64,000 bases of DNA from Lachnospiraceae bacterium (GCA_910576335.1 CAJTIU010000010.1:108009-172008); one strand, 5' to 3'; positions 37,005 through 46,516 are shown, counted from the stretch's first letter. The notes: a model not told the origin generated them from the sequence alone. Numbers and translations are program-made.

Positions 37005-37370
37005 ATGCAGAAATGTATTTTAGTAGTAGATGATGATGCGATGAATCTGAGAAGAACAAAGATGATTCTGGAGAAGCAGCAGTATGGCGTAATCCTGGCA
37101 GAGTCGGGAGAAAAGGCGCTTCAAAAGCTGGCAGGGGAAAAGATTGATCTGGTTCTTCTTGATATTGAGATGCCCGGAATGAACGGGATTGAGACCTTTG
37201 AGCATATGAAAGGGAAGTATGATGATATTCCTGTAATATTCCTGACAGCTTCAGGATATGAGGATGATGTAATGAGCGCCATCAGGCTGGGAGCGGTCAA
37301 TTACTTAAAGAAGCCGTTTCTCCCGCAGGATCTGCTGGACAGAATAGCAAAGGAGTTTGAGATTAAATGA
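37005..37370 (+). CDS. Single-domain response regulator receiver
   Basis: 121 aa, only a CheY/Spo0F-like receiver. Acidic pair VVDDDAMNL, phospho-acceptor in VLLDIEMPGMNG, switch Thr in FLTASG, Lys in YLKKPFLPQDL. No output domain, so it probably shuttles phosphate between the neighbouring kinases and Hpt or binds another protein. AGGAAGGAG lies upstream. Its stop overlaps the next gene by 4 bp. Confidence 0.94.
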   Translation: MQKCILVVDDDAMNLRRTKMILEKQQYGVILAESGEKALQKLAGEKIDLVLLDIEMPGMNGIETFEHMKGKYDDIPVIFLTASGYEDDVMSAIRLGAVNYLKKPFLPQDLLDRIAKEFEIK

Positions 37371-39862
37371 GAGAACAGGAGCAGACAAGCATACATCTGT
37401 TTTTGGCTGTCACCGCCAACGCGTTCAGTGTAATGCTTGTTCTAGTTATACTGGCTATGTCATGGGAATTGTGGGTGATTCCTCTGATTGTCGTCGGCTG
37501 TTTTATAATCTGGTGGTTTCATATTGGAAGAGATGGTTCGGAAATTCTTTATGAAAATATATGTACCGGACTGATGCTGATTGAGTTTTTCTTTTTCGGG
37601 GTACACCGGGATATTCTTTTTGAAATCCCAGTTGTGGCATGTACCCTGCTTCTTATTTTTTCCCTGCGGGACCGGAAAAAACTGCTGTATATGACGGCTG
37701 GACTGTATATACTGGAGCTTTTGTATCATTTTTTTGTATTACATACCATTTCCTTTAAAATGGAATTTCTGGAAATGACTCGTCTGATAGTTGGCGGGGC
37801 AGTGTCGGCCGGGGCTTTCACAATTTCAAGATACCGGCTTAAAAGAAGAGGCGATGCAAGGAAGAGACATGAAACAGCCCTTGCAGAATTGGAAGCGGCA
37901 GGGCGGCAGAATGCAGAATTTTTATCGAATGTTTCACATGAGCTCAGGACGCCCATCAATATGGTGATCGGAATCAGTGAGGTTGCCCTTGGCAAGGGGC
38001 TTTCGCCGGAAGCCAGGGAAGATATGCAGTCAATACAGATGGCGGGCAAACGCCTGTCAAACCAGATCAATAATATGCTGGATTACACAGAGATTGTAGA
38101 AGGCACACTGACTGCAGCAAAGGAAGAATATATGATTACCTCGGTGATTAATGATGTAATCACTATGACTGCGGCGCAGAACAGCAGGCATAATCTGGAA
38201 ATGGTATTTGACGTGGAGCCGAAGATTCCATCCGTTCTGATTGGAGATGCAGAAAAGATCTCACATGTACTTAAAATTCTTTTGGAAAACGCCATTAAAT
38301 TTACGGAAGAAGGCGGTATCTATATTTATGCCGGATACCGGATGGAGGATTACGGAATCAATCTGATCATTGACATCTATGATACAGGTATTGGCATGAC
38401 GCCCTCCCAGCTTGCGCAGATGTATGATGAGTTTTATCAGGCGGATACAGGGAGCAGCCGTTTTGCAGGCGGCCTGGGGCTGGGGATTCCTATCGCCAGA
38501 GGGCTTCTTCATGCGATGGGCGGATTTATTCGCTTTGACAGCAGGGGACACCAGGGGCTGGAGGCACATATCGCGATTCCCCAGAAGGTGGGGAACTATG
38601 CACCGGGAATTGAGATTTTAGATGTGGATAAGATATGTATTGCCTGTTATTTCAGACCGGAAAAATACAGCTGTGATGAGGTCCGGGAATACTATGACCG
38701 TATGATCCTCCACATGGTAGAGGGCCTTGGCATTGAGGGATACCAGGCTCACAATTTTGAAGGGCTTCTGAAGCTTCAAAAAGATCATAATCTGACACAT
38801 GTGTTTATGGCCCAGACAGAATATGAGGAGAACAGCGCTTATTACGAAGAACTGGCAGAGACAATGCCGGTTGTCGTGATTGCGGAACGAAATTTTATAC
38901 TGCCGTCAAAAAGCAGACTGCTTGTCCTGCGCAAGCCATTTTTTGTACTCTCAGTTGTGAACCTTCTGAATGGAAGAAGCCAGGAGAACGGTTTCGGGGA
39001 AGACGGGGAGCCGGGCAGCAGACCGTTTTCCTGTACAGGAGTAAGAGCTCTTGCGGTTGACGACGAGGAAATGAACCTTGTGGTGGCCAAGGGCATCCTG
39101 GGAAGCTACGGCATGGAGGTGGATACCTGTCTGAGCGGCAGGATGGCAGTGGAGCGGTGTAAACATACGTCCTATGATATTATATTCCTTGACCATATGA
39201 TGCCGGGCTTTGACGGCGTAGAGACATTAAAATGTATCCGTGAGATGAATAACGGATCCTATTTGGAACTGCCGGTGGTGGCTCTGACGGCAAATACCAT
39301 CAGTGGAGCAAGGGAAATGTTTAAGAATGAAGGCTTTACAGAATTTGTGCCGAAGCCAATAGAACGCTCTGTTTTGGAGCGGGCGCTGCGCAGGGTGCTG
39401 CCAAAAGAGCTCATTCAGTATGGCGAAGAGGATTCGGAAAAGGAAGTGCATACCCTGGATGAGGACGCAGATCTGTTGAAGCCAGAGGAGGGCATGGATG
39501 ACCACAGCCACATGTCCCGCTATGATCTGCTGATCAGAGCTGGCATTAACGTAAAAATGGGACTGGATTATTGCTGCGGCGAGGAAGAGTTTTATGAGGA
39601 AATGCTTCAGATGTTCTGCTCTCAGAGAGAGGAGCGTAAGGAGGAGATTATTGCCTTTTATGAAGCGGGCAACTGGCCGGATTATGCAGTTAAGGTTCAT
39701 GCACTGAAAAGTACCTCCCTTACAATCGGTGCCGAGGAGCTCTCCGCATATGCAAAGTCTTTGGAGATGGCGGGAAAAAAGGGAGATGTAGATTATATTA
39801 TAGAGCATCACCCGGCGCTGCTTCGCATGTATGACGAGATCTGTGAAAGCATTGCCGGATGA
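37367..39862 (+). CDS. Hybrid sensor histidine kinase with receiver and Hpt domains
   Basis: 831 aa. About six membrane segments (residues 10-155), HisKA with NVSHELRTPINMVIG (His about 191), HATPase with NAIKFTEEGG, DIYDTGIGM and GGLGLGIPIARGLL. A diverged pseudo-receiver-like stretch (about 425-540) precedes a true receiver (VRALAVDDEEMNL, IIFLDHMMPGFDG). The C-terminal Hpt contains KVHALKSTSLTIGA. This is a complete His-Asp-His relay in one chain. The membrane part has no recognised sensor loop. It overlaps the receiver gene by ATGA. Confidence 0.93.
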   Translation: MREQEQTSIHLFLAVTANAFSVMLVLVILAMSWELWVIPLIVVGCFIIWWFHIGRDGSEILYENICTGLMLIEFFFFGVHRDILFEIPVVACTLLLIFSLRDRKKLLYMTAGLYILELLYHFFVLHTISFKMEFLEMTRLIVGGAVSAGAFTISRYRLKRRGDARKRHETALAELEAAGRQNAEFLSNVSHELRTPINMVIGISEVALGKGLSPEAREDMQSIQMAGKRLSNQINNMLDYTEIVEGTLTAAKEEYMITSVINDVITMTAAQNSRHNLEMVFDVEPKIPSVLIGDAEKISHVLKILLENAIKFTEEGGIYIYAGYRMEDYGINLIIDIYDTGIGMTPSQLAQMYDEFYQADTGSSRFAGGLGLGIPIARGLLHAMGGFIRFDSRGHQGLEAHIAIPQKVGNYAPGIEILDVDKICIACYFRPEKYSCDEVREYYDRMILHMVEGLGIEGYQAHNFEGLLKLQKDHNLTHVFMAQTEYEENSAYYEELAETMPVVVIAERNFILPSKSRLLVLRKPFFVLSVVNLLNGRSQENGFGEDGEPGSRPFSCTGVRALAVDDEEMNLVVAKGILGSYGMEVDTCLSGRMAVERCKHTSYDIIFLDHMMPGFDGVETLKCIREMNNGSYLELPVVALTANTISGAREMFKNEGFTEFVPKPIERSVLERALRRVLPKELIQYGEEDSEKEVHTLDEDADLLKPEEGMDDHSHMSRYDLLIRAGINVKMGLDYCCGEEEFYEEMLQMFCSQREERKEEIIAFYEAGNWPDYAVKVHALKSTSLTIGAEELSAYAKSLEMAGKKGDVDYIIEHHPALLRMYDEICESIAG

Positions 39863-39876
39863 AGGAGGAATTTCAA

Positions 39877-42567
39877 GTGTTGAAAAAATGGTTTGATAAG
39901 ATTTTTGACCATAAGCTTAGTCTGCGGGAGCGTATGTTTCGCCTGGTCACAAGTATCAGCATGGTTGCCCTGGTATTTATACTGATGATGAGCAGGTACG
40001 CCCTCAATCTGTATGTACTGCCTCTTAGTCTGGTCTATATGATCGTGGTAATGAAGGTCAGCATTCAGAAGGGCTGTATTAATGCAGGTGCAACAGCTAT
40101 CGTTATCCTGATTCTTCTGCTTTTTCCTATCAGTTTTTTCACCGCAGGCGGAGCATACGGAGGCGCGCCTGAGTGGTTTGTGCTCTGCTTTATCTATATA
40201 AGCCTTGCCCTGGAGGGAAGGAGGAAGGCTGTGTTTTTCCTGCTCTGTATGGCGGAGACAATTGCATGCTATTATGCTGCCTATTTTTATCCGCAGCTTG
40301 TTGTGCCGAATACTGCGGCGCAGGCACATTTTGATTCCGTTCGCTGTGTGATACTGACAGGCATCCTGACCAGTATACTGCTTTTATTTCAAAACAGTCT
40401 CTATGAAGAGGAAAATGAGCTTTCTATTCAGCAGAAGAAGGAGATTGAGGAGCTCAATGAGGCGGAAAATTACTTTTTTACCAGTATGAGCCATGAGATC
40501 CGTACCCCCATCAATACGATCATCGGATTGAATGAAATCATACTGCGGGGTGATATCTCTGCGGATGTTGCAGAGAATGCCAGAAATATTCAGGGAGCCA
40601 GCAAGATGCTCCTTACGCTTATTAATGATATTCTGGATCTGTCTAAGATAAAATCCGGGAAAATGGAAATTATTAACGTATCCTATGAGACAGGGAAGCT
40701 TTTTTCAGATATTGTCAACATGATCTGGATTAAAGCAAAGGAAAAAGGGCTTGAGTTCCGGCTTAAGGTGGATGCATCGATTCCAAGCATGCTTTGCGGT
40801 GATGAGGTGCGGATCAAGCAGATTCTGATTAATTTGCTGAATAATGCTGTAAAATATACAAAGGAAGGTTCCGTTACGCTTTCTGCCAGATGTGAACGTC
40901 TGGGGCTTAACAGGGTGCGAGTCTGGTGTTCGGTGGAGGATACCGGACAGGGAGTGAAAAAAGAGAATATTCCTTATCTCTTTAATGCCTTCCGGCGTGT
41001 GGATGAGAAAAAGAACCGGCATATTGAGGGAACCGGTCTGGGACTTAGTATTGTCCGCCAGCTGGTAGAACTTATGGGCGGAGAGATCAGTGTGAACAGC
41101 GTGTATACGAAGGGTTCCACGTTTATCGTTACCTTTGAACAGGACATTGTGGATGATAAGGAGCTGGGGACATTCACGCTGGATTCCAGAGCAAAAGGCC
41201 ATGAAGGGGAGCAGTACAGACAAAGCTTTGAGGCGCCCGGGGCACACCTTCTTATAGTAGATGACAATGATATGAATCTGATGGTTGCGCGCAAGCTTCT
41301 TGCAGACACTAGGATTCAGATTGATACAGCATCCGGAGCAGCTGAATGTCTGAAGCTGACCCGGACAAAGCATTATGACGGGATTCTGATGGATCATCTG
41401 ATGCCAGAGATGGACGGAATCGAATGTTTCCACATGCTGCGCACGCAGCCAGGCGGGTTGTGTCAGGATGTACCGGTTATTGCGCTGACTGCCAACGCAG
41501 GAAGCGACAACCAGCTTCTTTACCGGAAGGAAGGTTTTAGCGGATATTTGGCAAAGCCGGTGAGTGGCGCGCTTCTGGAGGCGGCTGTTTTAAGCATTTT
41601 ACCAAAAGAGCTGGTAAAGCTAAGCGAGGATGCCAGCCAGTCTGAGATCGGGAAAGATATCCTGATTTTCGAACGGGCACAGCGTATGTCTGTTTTGGTT
41701 ACAACGGACAGTGTATGTGATCTTCCGGAATCTCTCAAAAAAGAGTTCCGTATTTCGGTGTGTCCGTATTATGTCTGTACAGAACAGGGCCGTTTTTTGG
41801 ATGAGGTAGAGATCAGTGCGGACGAGCTTCTGGCGTACATGTTAGAAGGAAAAACCGGTTTCTCCAGGCCGCCGGATGTGAAGGACTATGAGAAATTTTT
41901 TGCTCAGAAGCTCACTGAAGCCCAGAATATCATTCACATTACAATGGCGAAGAACGTAAGCCGGGGATATTATAATGCAACAGAGGCGGCAAAATCCTTT
42001 GAAAATGTGACAGTAATTGACTCCGGGCATCTGTCAAGCAGTATGGGGCTTTCCGTGCTGTATGCTGCTTACCTTGCGGAGCACCATGCAGGGAAGGAGG
42101 AGATTGCAGAGACAGTAAAGCGGCTGAGCCGATATATTTCCTCTGCCTTTATCATTGACAGCACGCACATGATGTGCCATTCCGGCAGGATTCCCAGAAG
42201 AATACAGGCTGTCTGCGACGCGCTTCTTCTTCATCCGGTTATTAAACTTAAGAAAAGCAGGATGGTAGTCGGCAGTATGGAGATGGGGGATTTTCCCCAT
42301 GTTATAAAAAGATATATCCGGAAGGTGCTTCTGGATGTGAGAAATATTGACCGCCGTATTCTTTTTATTACCTATGCGGGAATGGATGAAAAAAGTCTCC
42401 GGTATATACAGGAACTAGTGGAGCAGTACTGTAAGTTTGAGAGGGTTTATCTGCAGAAGGCTTCTTCTGCCATCTCGAGTAACTGCGGTCCGGGGTCATT
42501 CGGCCTTCTGTTTATGAAAAAGAATGATGTGGGGATCTCATATTCCCAGAGTTCAATTCTGGAATAG
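39877..42567 (+). CDS. Hybrid histidine kinase fused to a C-terminal DegV domain
   Basis: About 896 aa. Five or six membrane segments (25-175), HisKA (FFTSMSHEIRTPINTIIG), HATPase (NAVKYTKEGS, VEDTGQGVKKENI, GTGLGLSIVRQLVELMGG) and a receiver (LLIVDDNDMNL, ILMDHLMPEMDG). From about residue 606 there is a full DegV fatty-acid-binding domain: VLVTTDSVCDLPESL, GFSRPPDVKDYEKFF, HITMAKNVSRGYYNATEAA, VTVIDSGHLSSSMG and DSTHMMCHSGRIPR. No ribosome site lies before the DegV part, so it is a true fusion. AAGGAGG is 8 nt before GTG 39877; ATG 39859 overlaps the previous gene but lacks a site. Confidence 0.92.
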   Translation: MLKKWFDKIFDHKLSLRERMFRLVTSISMVALVFILMMSRYALNLYVLPLSLVYMIVVMKVSIQKGCINAGATAIVILILLLFPISFFTAGGAYGGAPEWFVLCFIYISLALEGRRKAVFFLLCMAETIACYYAAYFYPQLVVPNTAAQAHFDSVRCVILTGILTSILLLFQNSLYEEENELSIQQKKEIEELNEAENYFFTSMSHEIRTPINTIIGLNEIILRGDISADVAENARNIQGASKMLLTLINDILDLSKIKSGKMEIINVSYETGKLFSDIVNMIWIKAKEKGLEFRLKVDASIPSMLCGDEVRIKQILINLLNNAVKYTKEGSVTLSARCERLGLNRVRVWCSVEDTGQGVKKENIPYLFNAFRRVDEKKNRHIEGTGLGLSIVRQLVELMGGEISVNSVYTKGSTFIVTFEQDIVDDKELGTFTLDSRAKGHEGEQYRQSFEAPGAHLLIVDDNDMNLMVARKLLADTRIQIDTASGAAECLKLTRTKHYDGILMDHLMPEMDGIECFHMLRTQPGGLCQDVPVIALTANAGSDNQLLYRKEGFSGYLAKPVSGALLEAAVLSILPKELVKLSEDASQSEIGKDILIFERAQRMSVLVTTDSVCDLPESLKKEFRISVCPYYVCTEQGRFLDEVEISADELLAYMLEGKTGFSRPPDVKDYEKFFAQKLTEAQNIIHITMAKNVSRGYYNATEAAKSFENVTVIDSGHLSSSMGLSVLYAAYLAEHHAGKEEIAETVKRLSRYISSAFIIDSTHMMCHSGRIPRRIQAVCDALLLHPVIKLKKSRMVVGSMEMGDFPHVIKRYIRKVLLDVRNIDRRILFITYAGMDEKSLRYIQELVEQYCKFERVYLQKASSAISSNCGPGSFGLLFMKKNDVGISYSQSSILE

Positions 42568-42664
42568 AAATGGAGTACATGGAATGAAAAAGATCAGATG
42601 GAATGCGCCAGATTGTGCAATCCCTGAGAGCATGATGCAAGAATCGTAATTTTGGGATTGTCTC

Positions 42665-42693
42665 TTGTCGAAGGGTGGTTTCAATGGTATAAT
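42665..42693 (+). promoter_or_regulatory. Promoter of the 97-aa protein gene
   Basis: TTGTCG (42665-42670), 17 bp, TATAAT (42688-42693). AGGAGGGAAT follows before ATG 42728. The rest of 42568-42664 shows no gene, only a weak AATCCC/GGGATT pairing. Confidence 0.65.
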
Positions 42694-42727
42694 CAGAATA
42701 TCGAAGTCATACAGGAGGGAATAAAAG

Positions 42728-43021
42728 ATGAAGGTTTATGATTCAGTAAAAAAGGAAGAGGTAGAAGTTGACGGAACGAAAGGTCTGATTGACATCATGA
42801 GGGACGGCCGTCAGGTAGATCTCTATCTGAAGGAGAAAAAGACAGACGCGGATGGATACATGAGCTGGGATGTGGAGCACTGGTCCAGTATTGACGTAAA
42901 ACGATTCATCCGCTGCTACTCTCTAGAAGGAAAAGTATTGGGGGAATCCACAGGACATAATATCTATGACCTGGAAAATGAATTCAAACCAGAGCAGGCA
43001 TTGAAGATTGAACTTAGCTGA
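42728..43021 (+). CDS. Hypothetical small protein, 97 aa
   Basis: Not recognised. Acidic, soluble, no signal peptide; begins MKVYDSVKKEEVEVDGTKG and includes GYMSWDVEHWSSIDVKRFI. It has its own promoter, an AGGAGGGA ribosome site and a perfect 13-bp terminator directly after the stop, so it is a real single-gene unit, probably well expressed. Confidence 0.82.
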   Translation: MKVYDSVKKEEVEVDGTKGLIDIMRDGRQVDLYLKEKKTDADGYMSWDVEHWSSIDVKRFIRCYSLEGKVLGESTGHNIYDLENEFKPEQALKIELS

Positions 43022-43022
43022 T

Positions 43023-43053
43023 AAAACAGGGGATTCTTAAAATCCCCTGTTTT
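43023..43053. terminator. Strong terminator
   Basis: AAAACAGGGGATT, loop CTTAA, AATCCCCTGTTTT, with the T-run extending to 43054: perfect 13-bp stem. Confidence 0.92.
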
Positions 43054-43132
43054 TATGGATATTTGTATAGAAATGCAGAGTGCTTTTTAGATTCGAAGAA
43101 TGGAACAGTTGCAAAATAAGGAGACTAACAAG

Positions 43133-43840
43133 GTGAATTTTGTTTTTGATATGGATGATACGATCTATGATTTGATGGAGCCATTTAAAAAATGCCATGA
43201 AAAATTATTTGCAGAGAGAGTCAGTATAGACTGTAAGGAGTTGTTCTTGAAATCCAGAATTTATTCTGATATCATACTTGACAGAGAAAAGGAAGGGAAG
43301 ATTGCAAAGGGGGCTGGCTTTTATGAAAGAATACGGATGACGTACGAGTATGCGGGATTACAGATCAGCAGAGAGGATGGAGCCCGGTTTGAGGATGCAT
43401 ACCGGTATTACCAGACCACAATAGAGCCCTTTGACTTTATGGAGAAGATCCTGGATTACTGCCGAAAGGAGAGGATTCCCATCGCAGTACTAACCAATGG
43501 AGGCAGCGAAAGACAGCGGCGAAAGGCAGATGTACTAAAGCTTCAGAGATGGTTTGAGGACGACTGGATCTTCCCCACCGGGGAGATCGGATTCCATAAG
43601 CCCCATGCAGGAGCCTTTCGGGCAGTGGAGAAACGGATGAATTTTTGTCCAAAGGATACATGGTATATAGGCGACACCTACCGGTCAGATATTGTGGGAG
43701 CTGCAGAGACCGGCTGGAATACCATATGGCTGAACCACAGAGAGAGCGAATGTCCGGAGGAAGTCAGCAGGGCGACGGCTGAGGTCAGAGGAGGAGACGA
43801 ACTTTTCACGTTGCTTAGAAAGTTGCATTTGCGAATTTGA
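43133..43840 (+). CDS. HAD family hydrolase
   Basis: About 235 aa. HAD motif I is VFDMDDTIYD at the N-terminus, motif II AVLTNGGSERQRRKADVL, and motifs III/IV GFHKPHAGAF and WYIGDTYRSDIVGAAETGWNTIW, with a helical cap between. It is a phosphatase of the subclass I type; substrate unknown. AAGGAG (43118-43123) lies 9 nt before GTG 43133, so that start is preferred over ATG 43100, which has no site and adds 11 residues. Confidence 0.9.
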   Translation: MNFVFDMDDTIYDLMEPFKKCHEKLFAERVSIDCKELFLKSRIYSDIILDREKEGKIAKGAGFYERIRMTYEYAGLQISREDGARFEDAYRYYQTTIEPFDFMEKILDYCRKERIPIAVLTNGGSERQRRKADVLKLQRWFEDDWIFPTGEIGFHKPHAGAFRAVEKRMNFCPKDTWYIGDTYRSDIVGAAETGWNTIWLNHRESECPEEVSRATAEVRGGDELFTLLRKLHLRI

Positions 43841-43901
43841 CGCAAATAGTGTATACTTGTAACCGTTCAAAGAGAATAATAATAGCGAAATGGAGAATGA
43901 T

Positions 43902-45830
43902 ATGGCACTTGAAGATTATGTAAAAGCCTACAAGCTTGGAAAAAGAGACTATCAGTACCGGATGCTTCACGGAATGCAGCCAACCGTGCAGGTTTTAGAC
44001 GACATTCTGCCGGGGCGAGGAACTTATTCCGAAGTATCTCTTGGACTTGTGCAGATACCGGCGGATCAGATTGTGGGGACGAAGACCGGAGGAAGAAGTA
44101 GCGCCTTTGCCGGTAATTTTATGCCCATTCTAAGAGAAAATACAGAATTTGCATCAAAATGGGCAAGTCTCAGCACAAGCCATATACAGGAAGGAATCAG
44201 GGAACCCATTAAAGCCTATGAATATATGAATAAATTTTATGTTCTGGAAGGCAATAAGCGGGTCAGCGTCATGAAGTTTTTCGATGTTGCAGCGATCCCT
44301 GGAGTTGTTACCAGAATTGTACCGAAGCGCACAGAGGAAAAAGAAAATAAGATCTATTACGAATTTATGGATTTTTATGAGCTATCGAATATAAATTACA
44401 TCTGGTTTTCCGAAGAAGGGAGCTTTGCGAAACTTCAGGAGGCAGTGGGCAAAGAACCGGAAGAGTCTTGGTCAGAGGATGACAAGCTGACCTTTAGTTC
44501 TGTTTACCGGAGATTTAGCGCCGAATATGATCAGATTAACGATTCACAAAAAGGGGACGATGAGCTCGAAGTCCTTCCAGGGGATGCATTCCTTTCGTTT
44601 ATTACTCTGTATGGGTATGCGGATATCTGTGAGAAGACGACAAAGGAGCTTAAGAACCTGATTGCAGACACATGGGAAGAGTTTAAGCTTCTGGAAAAGA
44701 AGGAGGAAGCCGTTGACCTGAAGCTGGATCCAAATAATGAGAAAAAGTCTCTTCTCAACCTGCTTCTTCCTACTGGAATGACAAAGCTTAAAATTGCATT
44801 TTTATATGCAAAGACAGCTTCCTCTTCCGCATGGACATACGCCCATGAACTGGGAAGGCTCCATCTGTATCAGGCCTTTCCAGAGAAGGTTAGTACAGTA
44901 TACTATGATAATGTAACAGAGGAAAATGTAAATACGGTGATTGAGGATGCAATTGAGAATGAGTGCGACATTATTTTCACCACCTCTCCTGCATTTGTCC
45001 AGGCCAGTGTGAAAGCAGCAATTGCCCATCCAGATGTACGGATACTGAACTGCTCGCTGAACACCTCCCACCGATACATTAGAACCTATTATGCGCGCAT
45101 GCATGAGGCGAAGTTTCTTATGGGCGCCATAGCAGGCGCTATGGCAGACAATAATAAGCTTGCCTATGTGGCGGATCTGCCAATCTACGGCTCCATTGCA
45201 AATATTAATGCATTTGCTCTTGGTGCGAAGATGATTAATCCCCGGGCAGAGGTGTATCTGGAGTGGACATCACTTAAGGACCGGGATATTTATGAGAACA
45301 TCCGCCGGACCGGAGCCAGCTGCATTTCGGGAATGGATATGGTGATTCCAGAGGATTCTTCCCGGTATTTCGGAATCTATACGCTGGAGAACGACTGGCC
45401 CAGAAGTCTTGCCATGCCGCTGTGGCACTGGGGAAAGTTCTATGAGAGCCTTGTACGCACGATTATGGACGGGACATGGAAGTACGACGATAAATCCCCG
45501 GAGAAGAAGGCGATTAATTACTGGTGGGGCATGTCCTCAGGAGTCATTGACGTCATCTGCTCCAAAAATCTTCCGATCGGAACGAAGCGTCTGGTAGACC
45601 TTCTGAAGAAGACTATCAGCAGCGGAGAGTTTAACCCATTTTCAGGTATTCTTTATTCCCAGGAGGGAATGGTTCAGGGAGATCCCCATGTGACGCTCAG
45701 TCCTGACCAGATCGCGAAGATGGACTGGCTGGCAGAGAACGTCCGAGGCTCCCTTCCAAAGGAATATGAGCTGCAGGATCAGGCAAAGCCGGCAGTACTG
45801 CAGCAGGGAGTGAAAAAAAAGGAAGGTTAA
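43902..45830 (+). CDS. BMP/PnrA-type protein with ParB-like N-terminal domain, no signal peptide
   Basis: 642 aa. The C-terminal half (from about 290) is a basic membrane protein (PnrA-like nucleoside-binding) domain: KIAFLYAKTASSSAWTYAHELGR, IIFTTSPAFVQASVKAAIAHPD and FLMGAIAGAMADNNKLAYVADLPIYGSIANINAFALGAK. The N-terminal part has REPIKAYEYMNKFYVLEGNKRVSVMKFF, like the ParB/sulfiredoxin fold. Neither signal peptide nor lipobox is present, so unlike ordinary BMP binding proteins it should be cytosolic. GGAG lies 6 nt before ATG 43902. A phosphoesterase gene follows after 7 bp. Function unknown; a cytosolic nucleoside or nucleotide sensor is one possibility. Confidence 0.82.
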   Translation: MALEDYVKAYKLGKRDYQYRMLHGMQPTVQVLDDILPGRGTYSEVSLGLVQIPADQIVGTKTGGRSSAFAGNFMPILRENTEFASKWASLSTSHIQEGIREPIKAYEYMNKFYVLEGNKRVSVMKFFDVAAIPGVVTRIVPKRTEEKENKIYYEFMDFYELSNINYIWFSEEGSFAKLQEAVGKEPEESWSEDDKLTFSSVYRRFSAEYDQINDSQKGDDELEVLPGDAFLSFITLYGYADICEKTTKELKNLIADTWEEFKLLEKKEEAVDLKLDPNNEKKSLLNLLLPTGMTKLKIAFLYAKTASSSAWTYAHELGRLHLYQAFPEKVSTVYYDNVTEENVNTVIEDAIENECDIIFTTSPAFVQASVKAAIAHPDVRILNCSLNTSHRYIRTYYARMHEAKFLMGAIAGAMADNNKLAYVADLPIYGSIANINAFALGAKMINPRAEVYLEWTSLKDRDIYENIRRTGASCISGMDMVIPEDSSRYFGIYTLENDWPRSLAMPLWHWGKFYESLVRTIMDGTWKYDDKSPEKKAINYWWGMSSGVIDVICSKNLPIGTKRLVDLLKKTISSGEFNPFSGILYSQEGMVQGDPHVTLSPDQIAKMDWLAENVRGSLPKEYELQDQAKPAVLQQGVKKKEG

Positions 45831-45837
45831 AGGATCT

Positions 45838-46455
45838 ATGAAAATACTTGCAATCGCAGACGAGGAATCGGCGTATCTGTGGGATTATTTTGAAAAGAGC
45901 AAGCTTGAGGGCGTTGACTTGATTATATCCTGCGGAGACCTGGCACCGGAGTATCTGTCCTTTCTGACAACGCTTTCATCCATTCCCGTCCTCTATGTAC
46001 ACGGGAACCATGATGAGAAATATGACAGAAATCCTCCAGAGGGCTGCGTCTGTATTGATGACAGAATTTATGTGCATAATGGAGTAAGGATTCTGGGGCT
46101 GGGCGGTTCCATGCGCTACAGTTCCGGGAAATATCAGTATACAGAATTTCAGATGCTGTCGCGCGTAAGAAAGCTGGGACTTCGGCTTTTTTTCGGAAGA
46201 GGATTCGATATCCTTGTGGCACATGCACCTGCATACCAGCTTAATGATGGAGAAGATCTTCCGCATCAGGGGTTTAAGGCATTTCTCACTCTGATGAAAA
46301 AATACAAGCCAAGATTTTTCCTCCATGGACATGTTCATATGTCCTACGGGAGGAAACATAAGCGGTATGATAAATATGAGGATACGCATGTAATCAATGC
46401 ATTTGAGAGATGTATATTTGAATATGAAGACGAATGTGTGGGGGAGCATCTTTGA
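45838..46455 (+). CDS. Calcineurin-like metallophosphoesterase
   Basis: 205 aa, cytosolic. Metal motifs LIISCGDLAPEYL, YVHGNHDEKY, ILVAHAPAYQLND and FLHGHVHMSYG. The first motif is AIADEES in place of the usual DxH, so one metal ligand differs. AAGGAAGG lies upstream; the gene is 7 bp after the BMP gene and probably cotranscribed. Substrate unknown. Confidence 0.88.
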   Translation: MKILAIADEESAYLWDYFEKSKLEGVDLIISCGDLAPEYLSFLTTLSSIPVLYVHGNHDEKYDRNPPEGCVCIDDRIYVHNGVRILGLGGSMRYSSGKYQYTEFQMLSRVRKLGLRLFFGRGFDILVAHAPAYQLNDGEDLPHQGFKAFLTLMKKYKPRFFLHGHVHMSYGRKHKRYDKYEDTHVINAFERCIFEYEDECVGEHL

Positions 46456-46461
46456 ATTGTT

Positions 46462-46505
46462 GAATTGGGGACGGGGTATTTTTAAAAATACCCCGTCCCC
46501 AATTC
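46462..46505. repeat. GGGGACGGGG palindrome copy 7
   Basis: Perfect 44-nt palindrome with GAATTGGGGACGGGG arms and centre TATTTTTAAAAATA, the longest perfect copy in the window. It sits between the phosphoesterase stop and the copper operon promoter, 12 bp from the -35. Confidence 0.9.
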
Positions 46506-46516
46506 GTAAAAAAGTA

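Noticed and set aside
41641..41720. Possibility that the DegV part is a separate gene start (ATG at 41685)
   Set aside because: No ribosome site near this ATG, and the receiver frame runs into it without a stop.
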